Shown one piece after another: positions 1-5,116 of a stretch of DNA of 5,116 bases (its first letter is position 1; each line of letters opens with the position of its first letter). This DNA is from JBBSVE01 sp038233815. GTDB lineage: Bacteria > Pseudomonadota > Alphaproteobacteria > Rhodobacterales > Rhodobacteraceae. The notes beneath the pieces are model-generated. The model had not been told where the DNA came from and searched no databases. It was given only the letters and a program-made list of their open reading frames with translations. Made by a program: the position numbers and the translations under genes. The DNA lies in NCBI GenBank assembly GCA_038233815.1, contig JBBSVE010000192.1, forward strand, positions 1-5,116. The letters are read 5' to 3'.

Positions 1-820
1 CGTCTCCATCGTGCGGCTTTATGTCGGCGCGTTGCTGCCCGGTTTCACGCTGGTCGGCCTCTACCTCGTCTACATCGTCGGCCGCTCGATCCTGCAACCC
101 TCCGTGGCCCCGCGACCCACCGACGATGAGGTGCCGGACATGCCGCGCGGGCAGCTCTTCTGGATGCTCGCGACCTCGTTCTTTCCGCTGGCGTTCCTGA
201 TCCTCGCGGTTCTGGGCTCCATCCTCTTCGGCCTCGCCACCCCGTCGGAGGCGGCATCCATCGGCGCGCTCGGTGGCATCTTCCTCGCCTTTGCCTACCG
301 CGCCATGACGTGGGAACGGATGCGGGAAAGCGTTTATCTGACGGTGCGGACCACCGCGATGGTGTGCTGGCTGTTCGTGGGTTCCTACACCTTCTCCTCC
401 GTCTTCTCCTATCTTGGAGGGGAGAAGGTGATCGCGGAGTTCGTGACCGGCCTCGATCTGTCCCCGCTGGCGTTCCTGCTCTTGGCGCAGCTCATCATCT
501 TCCTTCTGGGCTGGCCGCTCGAATGGTCGGAGATCATCATCATCTTCGTGCCGATCTTCCTGCCGCTCTTGCCGCAGTTCGGCATCGACCCCCTGTTCTT
601 CGGCATCCTCGTGGCGCTGAACCTCCAGACCTCGTTCCTGACGCCGCCAATGGCCATGTCGGCCTATTATCTCAAGGGCATCGCCCCGCCGGAGATCAAG
701 CTGACCCACATCTTCACGGGCGTCATGCCGTTCCTCGCCTGCGTGTTCCTGTGCATGATCCTGATGTATCAGTTCCCCGAAATCGTGTTCTACCTGCCGA
801 GGCTGTTTTATGGCGGATGA
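1..820 (+). CDS. TRAP transporter large permease (DctM/FcbT3-like), 5' end outside the window
   Basis: This is the C-terminal part of the large membrane subunit of a tripartite ATP-independent periplasmic transporter, which imports organic acids or similar solutes by ion symport in the inner membrane with a small DctQ subunit and a periplasmic binding protein. The frame is open from the first bases, with no start before position 11, so the gene begins upstream. About 272 residues are visible, against roughly 430-450 for a whole DctM. Counting the GTG at 11 as residue 1, the family signature GLATPSEAASIGALGG is at 74-89. A stretch typical of the chloroaromatic/mannitol-type branch follows: an amphipathic GWPLEWSEI at 167-175, NLQTSFLTPP at 204-213 and YYLKGIAPPE at 219-228. 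Hydrophobic segments near 8-24, 54-74, 83-96, 112-134, 152-168, 175-190 and 237-254 fit a polytopic protein. The end overlaps the next gene by 11 bp, indicating one operon. The family call is secure. The substrate is unknown, and the matching small permease and binding protein should lie upstream. Confidence 0.93.
   Translation, partial: VSIVRLYVGALLPGFTLVGLYLVYIVGRSILQPSVAPRPTDDEVPDMPRGQLFWMLATSFFPLAFLILAVLGSILFGLATPSEAASIGALGGIFLAFAYRAMTWERMRESVYLTVRTTAMVCWLFVGSYTFSSVFSYLGGEKVIAEFVTGLDLSPLAFLLLAQLIIFLLGWPLEWSEIIIIFVPIFLPLLPQFGIDPLFFGILVALNLQTSFLTPPMAMSAYYLKGIAPPEIKLTHIFTGVMPFLACVFLCMILMYQFPEIVFYLPRLFYGG
799..802 (+). promoter_or_regulatory. Ribosome binding site of the amidase gene
   Basis: GAGG lies 7 nt before the ATG at 810, inside the last codons of the TRAP permease gene. 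It supports the 11-bp overlapping start and translational coupling of the amidase to the permease. Confidence 0.6.
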
Positions 821-2168
821 CGGCGGGCGGACCATCCCGATCGTGGCGCTCACCGCCACCGACCTGCGCTGCCGCATCGCCGCCGGGTCGGTGAGCGTGG
901 CCGACGTGGTCGAGGCCACCATCGCCCAGATCGACCTGCGCGAGCCGGTGGTCGGGGCATTCCAGTGGTTCGACCCCGATTTCCTGCGCCATCAGGCGGT
1001 TGAACTGGACCGGATGCGCCGCTCGGGCCGCCCGGTGGGGCCGCTCCACGGCGTTCCGGTGGCGGTGAAGGACATCTTCGACACTGCGCGCATCCCGACG
1101 GAGAATGGAGCCCGCCTCGATGCGGGCCGGGTGCCGGGGACGGATGCGGCGGTCGTGGCCCGGCTGAAGCGGGCAGGCGCGCTGATCGCGGGCAAGAGTG
1201 TGACGGCGGAGTTGGCGTTCATGGGTCCGGGGCGCACCACGAACCCGGTCGACATGTCGCGCACGCCCGGGGGCTCGTCGTCCGGCTCCGCCGCGGCCGT
1301 GGCCGCGCATATGGTCCCGCTGGCGGTGGGCACGCAGACCGGCGGATCGGTGATCCGCCCCGCCGCCTACTGCGGCATCGTGGGGTTCAAGCCCACCTTC
1401 GGTGCCATAGCGCGCACCGGCGTTCTGGAACAGAGCCGCAGCCTCGACACCGTCGGCGTCTTTGCCCGCACGGTTGCGGATGCGGCGCTGCTTGCCGATG
1501 CCATCCACGGCGCGGACCCCGGCGATCCGCAGTCCGAGGCGGGACCGCCGCCGGATCTTACCCGCATCGCGGGCTCCAAAGCCCCCGTCGCGCCGACCTT
1601 CGCGTTCCTGAAACCCTACGGATGGGACGAGGCCGATCCCGCCACCCATGCCGCCTTTGCAGAGCTTGCGGACCGTCTGGGCGCGCAGTGCTTCGCGCTC
1701 GACCTGCCGCCGGCCTTCGACGATGCCCCGGTCTGGCGCGAGATCATAAACCATGCCGAGATGGCGCGCAGCTTCTACCGCTACGGCACGCGGCCGGACC
1801 TTCTGGCCCCCCAGACGCGTGAGGCGCTGGAGCGTGGCAACGCCATTTCCGCGCGTGACTATCTCACCGCACTCGACTGGCAGCGCACCTATCTGGCGGG
1901 GCTGGCGGAGGTCTTTGCCCGCTGCGACGCCGTCCTGTCGCCCGCAGCCCCCGGTCCCGCGCCGGAGGGACTTACGAGCACCGGAAGCAGCCTCTTCAAC
2001 GCACTCTGGTCACTGACGGGCGTGCCCGTCGTGACGCTGCCGCTGCTGGAGACGGATGCGGGTCTGCCGATGGGTGTGCAGCTCGCCGCAGGTCGCCATG
2101 CCGACGGTCGGCTACTGCGCACGGCAAACTGGCTCGCTGAATGGGCCGCAGGGGAGGAGGAGCCATGA
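810..2168 (+). CDS. Amidase-signature family hydrolase
   Basis: This is a predicted cytoplasmic amidase of 452 residues, hydrolysing a C-N amide bond to a carboxylate and ammonia or an amine. The full Ser-cisSer-Lys triad of the amidase-signature fold is visible: Lys87 in VAVKDIF, Ser156 as the first Ser of GGSSSGS, and nucleophile Ser180 in GTQTGGS, followed by the conserved CGIVGFKPTFG at 188-198. The spacings of 69 and 24 residues equal those of malonamidase E2 (62/131/155). The C-terminal SLTGVPVVTLP at 401-411 and LPMGVQLAA at 419-427 are also family hallmarks. The length is usual for the GatA/AtzE/AtzF-like group. No GatB or GatC gene adjoins it, so a role in tRNA amidation is unlikely. 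No signal peptide is seen. It overlaps the TRAP permease by 11 bp and the next gene by ATGA, so it probably acts on a compound brought in by that transporter or on a downstream intermediate. The substrate cannot be inferred, because specificity in this family is not readable from motifs. Confidence 0.93.
   Translation: MADDGGRTIPIVALTATDLRCRIAAGSVSVADVVEATIAQIDLREPVVGAFQWFDPDFLRHQAVELDRMRRSGRPVGPLHGVPVAVKDIFDTARIPTENGARLDAGRVPGTDAAVVARLKRAGALIAGKSVTAELAFMGPGRTTNPVDMSRTPGGSSSGSAAAVAAHMVPLAVGTQTGGSVIRPAAYCGIVGFKPTFGAIARTGVLEQSRSLDTVGVFARTVADAALLADAIHGADPGDPQSEAGPPPDLTRIAGSKAPVAPTFAFLKPYGWDEADPATHAAFAELADRLGAQCFALDLPPAFDDAPVWREIINHAEMARSFYRYGTRPDLLAPQTREALERGNAISARDYLTALDWQRTYLAGLAEVFARCDAVLSPAAPGPAPEGLTSTGSSLFNALWSLTGVPVVTLPLLETDAGLPMGVQLAAGRHADGRLLRTANWLAEWAAGEEEP
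2153..2162 (+). promoter_or_regulatory. Strong Shine-Dalgarno site of the small membrane protein gene
   Basis: A purine run with a perfect AGGAGG (2155-2160) sits 4 nt before the ATG at 2165, and an overlapping GGAGG lies 7 nt before it. The same bases encode the Gly-Glu-Glu-Glu tail of the amidase. The site fixes the small gene's start at 2165 rather than at the in-frame ATG at 2141, which lies within the amidase gene and has no such site. Confidence 0.8.
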
Positions 2169-2332
2169 GTGACCGGCTGATGGCCGTACTGGCCTTCGCG
2201 GTGTTCGCGGGTTTTCTGGGCATCCTCGCCTGGAAGGTGCCGAGCGCCGATCTGGTGATCGTGATCGCGCTGACGCTGGTGCTGGCGCTCTATGACGTGT
2301 GGCGGTCCGCGTTTCGGCGCAAGGACGGGTAG
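2165..2332 (+). CDS. Small two-helix membrane protein of unknown function
   Basis: This is a 55-residue hypothetical protein. Two hydrophobic segments are visible, about residues 5-23 (LMAVLAFAVFAGFLGILAW) and 30-46 (LVIVIALTLVLALYDVW in part), joined by a short KVPSAD turn. The C-terminal tail RSAFRRKDG is strongly basic, so by the positive-inside rule both ends should face the cytoplasm in a hairpin. There is no signal peptidase site, and no cysteine or other metal- or cofactor-binding motif. The start is set by the strong ribosome binding site and the ATGA overlap with the amidase stop, which implies translational coupling. Its place at the end of a TRAP-amidase operon suggests an accessory membrane factor of the transporter, but that is inference. 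It is too short to be the usual DctQ small permease, which has four helices. It is probably real: start signal, codon use and topology agree. Confidence 0.78.
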   Translation: MSDRLMAVLAFAVFAGFLGILAWKVPSADLVIVIALTLVLALYDVWRSAFRRKDG

Positions 2333-2343
2333 CGGTCAGACCG
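2333..2343. repeat. Short inverted repeat between converging stop codons
   Basis: CGGTC-A-GACCG is a perfect 5-bp inverted repeat around one base, covering the 3-bp gap and the stop codon of the minus-strand gene. As RNA it could make only a 4-bp stem with a 3-nt loop and has no following T run. It may be part of a weak bidirectional terminator or be chance. Confidence 0.25.
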
Positions 2344-3463
2344 AAGCCGCCAGAACCTCCAGCATCCGGTCCACGCCCGCCCCCCGCGTCATGGCGCCGG
2401 GGGATAGGCGCAGCGTCTGCCCGCGCGCATCCGCCGCGATCCCGGCCTCGCGGAATGCTGTCACCACGCCGCCGGCGGGCACCGACCCGGGCATGGCCAC
2501 CATGATGCTGCCGCCGCGCGCCTCCTCGTCCCTGGGCGACACGAGTGGCAGGCCGATCCGGTCCACCCCCTCCAATATGCGCGCGGACAGGGACCGGTTG
2601 TGCGCCAGCAGCGCCGCGCGGTCCTGCCGCATCAGCCATTCCATCGCGGGAAGCGAGGCGATGGCAGCGACCGTCCCCGGCGTCCCGGTATCGAACCGGC
2701 GGATGTCGGGCGCATAGGCGAACGCATCCAGATCCCATGAGAACGGGTCCGGCTGACTGAACCATCCCCGGACCTCCGGCTCGCACTCCGAAATCAGCGG
2801 CGGCGCCACATAGAGCATCCCGGCCCCCGGCGTCCCGCACATCCACTTGAGGCTGGTGGAGATCGCGAAATCCACCTCCGGCGCCGTGACGTCGAAGGGC
2901 AGCAGCCCCGCCGCCTGCGTGATGTCGATGCCGACGAGGCTCCCCCGCGCACGCCCGTGCGCTGCGAGCCGCGCAATGTCGCTCCGGTGCGAGGAGGTGG
3001 AGCTGACCCACGTCAGAAGTGCCAGCGCCACATCGGGCCCCCATGCGTCCAGCATGTCCTCGTCTTCAACCCACGCCGCCCCCTGCCGCAACGGCACGGT
3101 CGCAAGCGTGAAGCCAAAGCGCGGGGCAAGGCCGGTCAGAAGGAAATGCATCGAGGGAAAGCAGTCCGCTGCCACCAGAACCGTCCGTCCCCGCAACGCC
3201 CCCGACGGCAGCGCCCCGATCAGCGCGTTGAGCGAGACGGTCACGTTCTCGGTCCCCGTCACGGTCCCCTCTGCGGCCCCGATCAGCGTCTGCCAGTGGC
3301 CGAGAAACGCCGCCCGTTTGCCCAGCGCGTACTCCCACTGGCGATCGTCCGCCCGGCCCCAGCTTTGCGCGAACCCGGCCATCGCGGCGGCGAGGTCGTC
3401 CGCCTTGCCCGGATATTGCCCGATGGAATGGTAGAGGAAATAGGCCGAGCCGTCCGCGTCCAC
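2336..3463 (-). CDS. PLP-dependent class V enzyme, kynureninase-like
   Basis: This is a 375-residue cytoplasmic fold-type I PLP enzyme of the class V aminotransferase/kynureninase/cysteine desulfurase group. The Schiff-base lysine is Lys206 in ISTSLKWMCG. Asp180 in GIDITQAAG should pair with the pyridine nitrogen and Gln183 should contact the cofactor. TENVTVSLN at 71-79 is the cofactor phosphate-side region, and RRFDTGTP at 255-262 resembles the kynureninase RFxTGTP segment. GTPGAGMLYV at 210-219 resembles kynureninase GGPGA. Against true kynureninase, the residue before Lys206 is Leu, not the Tyr seen in kynureninases, and the protein is shorter than the usual roughly 410-420. The reaction is therefore uncertain: a beta-lyase, desulfurase-like, epimerase or aminotransferase activity is possible. 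The start is GTG at 3463 with GGAG 6 nt upstream. It follows the reductase-Rid gene by 78 bp on the same strand, which suggests co-transcription or its own weak promoter. The fold and cofactor are confident; the substrate is not. Confidence 0.85.
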   Translation of the reverse strand: MDADGSAYFLYHSIGQYPGKADDLAAAMAGFAQSWGRADDRQWEYALGKRAAFLGHWQTLIGAAEGTVTGTENVTVSLNALIGALPSGALRGRTVLVAADCFPSMHFLLTGLAPRFGFTLATVPLRQGAAWVEDEDMLDAWGPDVALALLTWVSSTSSHRSDIARLAAHGRARGSLVGIDITQAAGLLPFDVTAPEVDFAISTSLKWMCGTPGAGMLYVAPPLISECEPEVRGWFSQPDPFSWDLDAFAYAPDIRRFDTGTPGTVAAIASLPAMEWLMRQDRAALLAHNRSLSARILEGVDRIGLPLVSPRDEEARGGSIMVAMPGSVPAGGVVTAFREAGIAADARGQTLRLSPGAMTRGAGVDRMLEVLAASV

Positions 3464-3469
3464 TGGTCT

Positions 3470-3473
3470 CTCC
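3470..3473 (-). promoter_or_regulatory. Ribosome binding site supporting the GTG start
   Basis: On the minus strand GGAG stands 6 nt before the GTG at 3463. It supports this non-ATG start for the PLP enzyme. Confidence 0.6.
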
Positions 3474-3491
3474 GCCCTGCTGTTTCGCGCG

Positions 3492-3520
3492 ACGCTAGGG
3501 GATCTGGGGCGGCGTGTAAA
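3492..3520 (-). promoter_or_regulatory. Candidate sigma-70-type promoter for the PLP enzyme gene
   Basis: Reading the minus strand, TTTACA (3520-3515) matches the -35 consensus at 5 of 6 bases. After exactly 17 nt comes TAGCGT (3497-3492), which keeps the TA and final T of the -10 box. A transcript would start near 3485, about 20 nt before the GTG start. The -10 match is poor, though GC-rich alphaproteobacterial promoters often have weak -10 boxes. If real, it gives the PLP gene expression independent of the upstream permease and reductase genes. Confidence 0.33.
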
Positions 3521-3530
3521 CGGACCGCCG

Positions 3531-3543
3531 GACGCCGGGCGTC
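3531..3543. repeat. Inverted repeat at the 3' end of the reductase-Rid gene
   Basis: GACGCC-G-GGCGTC is a perfect 6-bp inverted repeat around one base, overlapping the stop codon of the minus-strand fusion gene. The RNA could form a 5-bp GC-rich stem with a 3-nt loop, followed downstream by only a TTT. This is too weak to call a terminator. It could slow RNA decay or be chance in GC-rich sequence. Confidence 0.25.
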
Positions 3544-4999
3544 ACTCCTCCAGCATCGCCTCGGCCTCGATTTCCACCCGGAAGTCGCCGATCAGGCTGC
3601 CGGCGAGGAAGGTCGTGTTGGCCGGCGGAAAGTCCGCAAAGAATCGCCCGTGCGCGCGGGACGCCGGCTCCACGTCCGCCTCGCCCTGCAGATACATCCG
3701 GGTCCGCACGATATCGGACGGCTCGCCCCCCAGCGCGCGCACCGCCCCCGCGATCTTGTCGAGGATGTAGGTCGCCTGCGCGCCCGCGTCCCCGGGGGCC
3801 ACGGTCCGATCCTCGCCATGGGTGGCGGTGGTGCCCGAAACCTCGATCCGCCGCCCGGAGCGCAGCGCCCGGGCATAGCCACAGATCGGCTCCCATTTCG
3901 ATCCGGTGAAAACGCGGGCGCGGTCGGGACGGTCCGGGTCCGGGGTGGCCTCGTAGGCACGTGGCATCTCCGCCAGATGATGGCTCAGATCGCCCGACGC
4001 GGTGAGGAACGGCGGCACCCGGTATTCGTCGCCGCAATCGCCCGGAACCGCAGCCATCCCCGCAAACGCCGCGTCGAGGGGGACATGATCCTCCGCGTCC
4101 AGCGCGAACCCGAAAAGCGCCAGATTGTCGTCACGATGTTCCCGCTCGCCCAGCCGTGCGCCGACGATGACGGCGGCCACCGCCTCATGCTCCAGCACCC
4201 AGCGCGTCGCCACGTTGGCGATCGACACGCCGTGCCGCCGGGCCACCGCGTCCGCCGCGCGCAGGAGGGTCTGGAAGGCGTCCCACCCACCCGCCGCGTC
4301 GATGAAGCGCAGGTATTTCGCCCCCGACCAGTCCGGCGGCGCCGCAGGCCGCGCGGCACCGAGCCAGCGCGCCGACAAAAACCCACCGCAGAGCGTACCG
4401 TAAGCCAGCAGCCGAACGCCGTGGGCCTCGCAGACCGCCGACAGCGCTGCGCCCGCCCGCCGGTCGACGAGCGAGAAGGACACCTGGTTCGACACCAGCG
4501 GCACCCCGTCCGCGCAGGCGAGGTGCAGATGCGCTGCGTCGAAGTTGGTCACCCCGATCTCCCCCACCAGCCCCTCGGCCCGCAGGGCGGTCAGCGCATG
4601 CAGCGCGTCGAGCCATGCGGGATGCTCGAAGCTCCACCAGTGGAACTGCAACAGGTCCACGCTGGTCACACCGAGCCGCGACAGCCGCGCCTCCACGCCT
4701 GCGCGCACGACATCCATCGTCATCGGCCCCGGCGGCGGGCACCATTTGGTGAAGGCGTGGGGCTTCGTCGGCCCGTCCCACCGGCGCAGCATCTCGCCCG
4801 TCACGAGTTCCGCCGAGCCGTAGTGATCGGCCATGTCGAAGGCGTCGAAGCCCGCGCGGGCATAGGCCTCCAGCGCGCGGGCACCGGACGCGAGGTCAAG
4901 CGGAGTGCCGTCCTTTTCCTGATCCGCGACCTGCCAGAGGCCGGTGAGGATGCGCGGGATCGACAGGCCGGGGGCGAGGTCGGTGCGGTCGGGTGTCAT
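3542..4999 (-). CDS. Aldo/keto reductase fused to a RidA/YjgF-like domain
   Basis: This 485-residue cytoplasmic protein has two domains. Residues about 12-305 form an NAD(P)H-dependent aldo/keto reductase with the complete tetrad Asp55 and Tyr60 (FDMADHYG), Lys85 (AFTKW) and His120 (LLQFHWW), plus GVTNFD at 149-154, NQVSFSL at 171-177 and the cofactor-site IVGAR at 278-282. A linker of about 55 residues (305-360) contains CGDEYRVPPFLTASGDLSHH. Residues about 361-485 are a Rid-family domain: GYARALRSGRRIEVSGTTAT at 374-393, IVRTRMYL at 430-437, and the C-terminal VEIEAEA at 475-481. Aligned with E. coli RidA without gaps over the last segment, the catalytic Arg105 falls on Asn461 (PANT instead of PARS), so imine hydrolysis as in RidA is doubtful. 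The start at 4999 is chosen over the longer frame to 5083 because it forms an ATGA overlap with the upstream permease stop, has a ribosome site, and the extra 28 residues are permease sequence in another frame. The reductase domain probably reduces an aldehyde or ketone; the substrate is unknown. Confidence 0.9.
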   Translation of the reverse strand: MTPDRTDLAPGLSIPRILTGLWQVADQEKDGTPLDLASGARALEAYARAGFDAFDMADHYGSAELVTGEMLRRWDGPTKPHAFTKWCPPPGPMTMDVVRAGVEARLSRLGVTSVDLLQFHWWSFEHPAWLDALHALTALRAEGLVGEIGVTNFDAAHLHLACADGVPLVSNQVSFSLVDRRAGAALSAVCEAHGVRLLAYGTLCGGFLSARWLGAARPAAPPDWSGAKYLRFIDAAGGWDAFQTLLRAADAVARRHGVSIANVATRWVLEHEAVAAVIVGARLGEREHRDDNLALFGFALDAEDHVPLDAAFAGMAAVPGDCGDEYRVPPFLTASGDLSHHLAEMPRAYEATPDPDRPDRARVFTGSKWEPICGYARALRSGRRIEVSGTTATHGEDRTVAPGDAGAQATYILDKIAGAVRALGGEPSDIVRTRMYLQGEADVEPASRAHGRFFADFPPANTTFLAGSLIGDFRVEIEAEAMLEE

Positions 5000-5116
5000 G
5001 GATCCGCCTTTGGGGTGGGGTGGCGGGCGCGGAACGTGACCTCGGGCAACAGCCCTTGCGGCCGGGCCAGCAGGATAAGACAAAGCGCGACCCCGGTGGC
5101 CACGATCTGGAGGCTC
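4996..5116 (-). CDS. Branched-chain amino acid-type ABC transporter permease (LivM/LivH family), C-terminal end only
   Basis: On the minus strand a frame open from the window edge ends at TGA 4998-4996 and gives 39 residues. A hydrophobic helix IVATGVALCLILLA is followed by RPQGLLPE, then a polar tail ending in PTPKADP. A last helix closed by a (F/A)RPxGLLG-like motif is the typical C-terminus of LivH and LivM permeases, inner-membrane subunits of ABC importers for branched-chain amino acids, amides, urea and related compounds. LivM and LivH cannot be told apart from this fragment. The stop overlaps the start of the reductase-Rid gene as ATGA, so the two are translationally coupled and probably share an operon, with the other permease, ATPases and binding protein expected further upstream, beyond the right edge. 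Confidence 0.75.
   Translation of the reverse strand, partial: SLQIVATGVALCLILLARPQGLLPEVTFRARHPTPKADP
5003..5010 (-). promoter_or_regulatory. Ribosome binding site deciding the start of the reductase-Rid gene
   Basis: On the minus strand AAGGCGGA precedes the ATG at 4999. AAGG is 7 nt away and GGA 3-5 nt nearer. It is a moderate site, made plausible by coupling to the overlapping permease stop codon. Confidence 0.5.

Noticed and set aside
310..894. A 194-codon plus-strand frame inside the TRAP permease gene
   Set aside because: It overlaps the permease in another frame, where the TPSEAAS and other signature motifs lie. Its own product is Arg/Pro/His-rich with no helices or motif.
723..1754. 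A 343-codon open frame on the minus strand opposite the amidase
   Set aside because: It lies fully antisense to a gene with an intact catalytic triad. Its translation is a low-complexity Arg/Gly/Ala-rich shadow with no domain, as expected in GC-rich DNA.
2141..2164. An upstream ATG at 2141 for the small membrane protein
   Set aside because: It would add a Gly/Arg-rich stretch encoded by the ribosome binding site of the real start, and it has no Shine-Dalgarno of its own.
2112..3044. A 310-codon minus-strand frame overlapping the PLP enzyme in another frame
   Set aside because: The PLP frame shows conserved cofactor motifs over the same bases. This frame gives Arg/Gly/Ala-rich sequence with no recognisable fold and also crosses the opposite-strand genes.
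2847..3434. A 195-codon plus-strand frame opposite the PLP enzyme
   Set aside because: It is antisense to a gene with clear active-site motifs, and its composition is that of a reading-frame shadow.
3531..3543. A Rho-independent terminator after the reductase-Rid gene
   Set aside because: The inverted repeat allows only about 5 bp of stem with a 3-nt loop and is not followed by a T run, so it is recorded as a repeat only.
3542..4999. Fusion arising from a sequencing frameshift or lost stop between two genes
   Set aside because: The frame is continuous, the linker is ordinary coding sequence with normal composition, and no ribosome site or start context is apparent just before the Rid domain.
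5000..5083. A longer N-terminus for the reductase-Rid protein starting at 5083
   Set aside because: The added 28 residues are Pro/Arg/His-rich, do not belong to the reductase fold, and come from the end of the upstream permease gene read in another frame. The ATG at 4999 has an ATGA overlap and a ribosome site.

Overview
The window is GC-rich DNA in which GC-ending codons predominate, with six tightly packed genes and almost no intergenic space. A TRAP-type large permease, an amidase-signature enzyme and a Liv-family (branched-chain amino acid/amide type) ABC permease together suggest a Gram-negative alphaproteobacterium, perhaps a Rhodobacterales-like one. That taxonomic guess rests on gene content and composition only. 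No rRNA, tRNA, CRISPR array, insertion sequence or phage gene is visible.

Layout. The left half (1-2332, plus strand) is the 3' part of a TRAP transporter operon: a truncated DctM/FcbT3-like large permease, an amidase overlapping it by 11 bp, and a 55-residue two-helix membrane protein joined to the amidase by an ATGA stop/start overlap. The right half (2336-5116, minus strand) runs toward it: the last 39 codons of a LivM/LivH-type ABC permease, then, again by ATGA overlap, a 485-residue fusion of an NAD(P)H-dependent aldo/keto reductase with a RidA/YjgF-like domain, then after 78 bp a PLP-dependent, kynureninase-like class V enzyme starting at GTG. The two units converge with only 3 bp between their stop codons.

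How the genes may work together. Each strand couples an importer to soluble enzymes, as in catabolic cassettes for organic solutes. On the plus strand, a TRAP-imported amide or its product would be hydrolysed by the amidase. On the minus strand, an ABC-imported nitrogen compound could be processed by the PLP enzyme and the reductase-Rid fusion. The substrates cannot be read from this sequence, and it is inference that the two units serve one pathway.

The most notable item is the aldo/keto reductase-RidA fusion. Its reductase tetrad is intact, but its Rid domain has Asn where RidA deaminases have the catalytic Arg. The PLP enzyme beside it also lacks the Tyr that precedes the PLP lysine in true kynureninases. 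Both enzymes therefore look like divergent members whose textbook activity should not be assumed. I see no evidence of a defence system or other wholly new machinery here.
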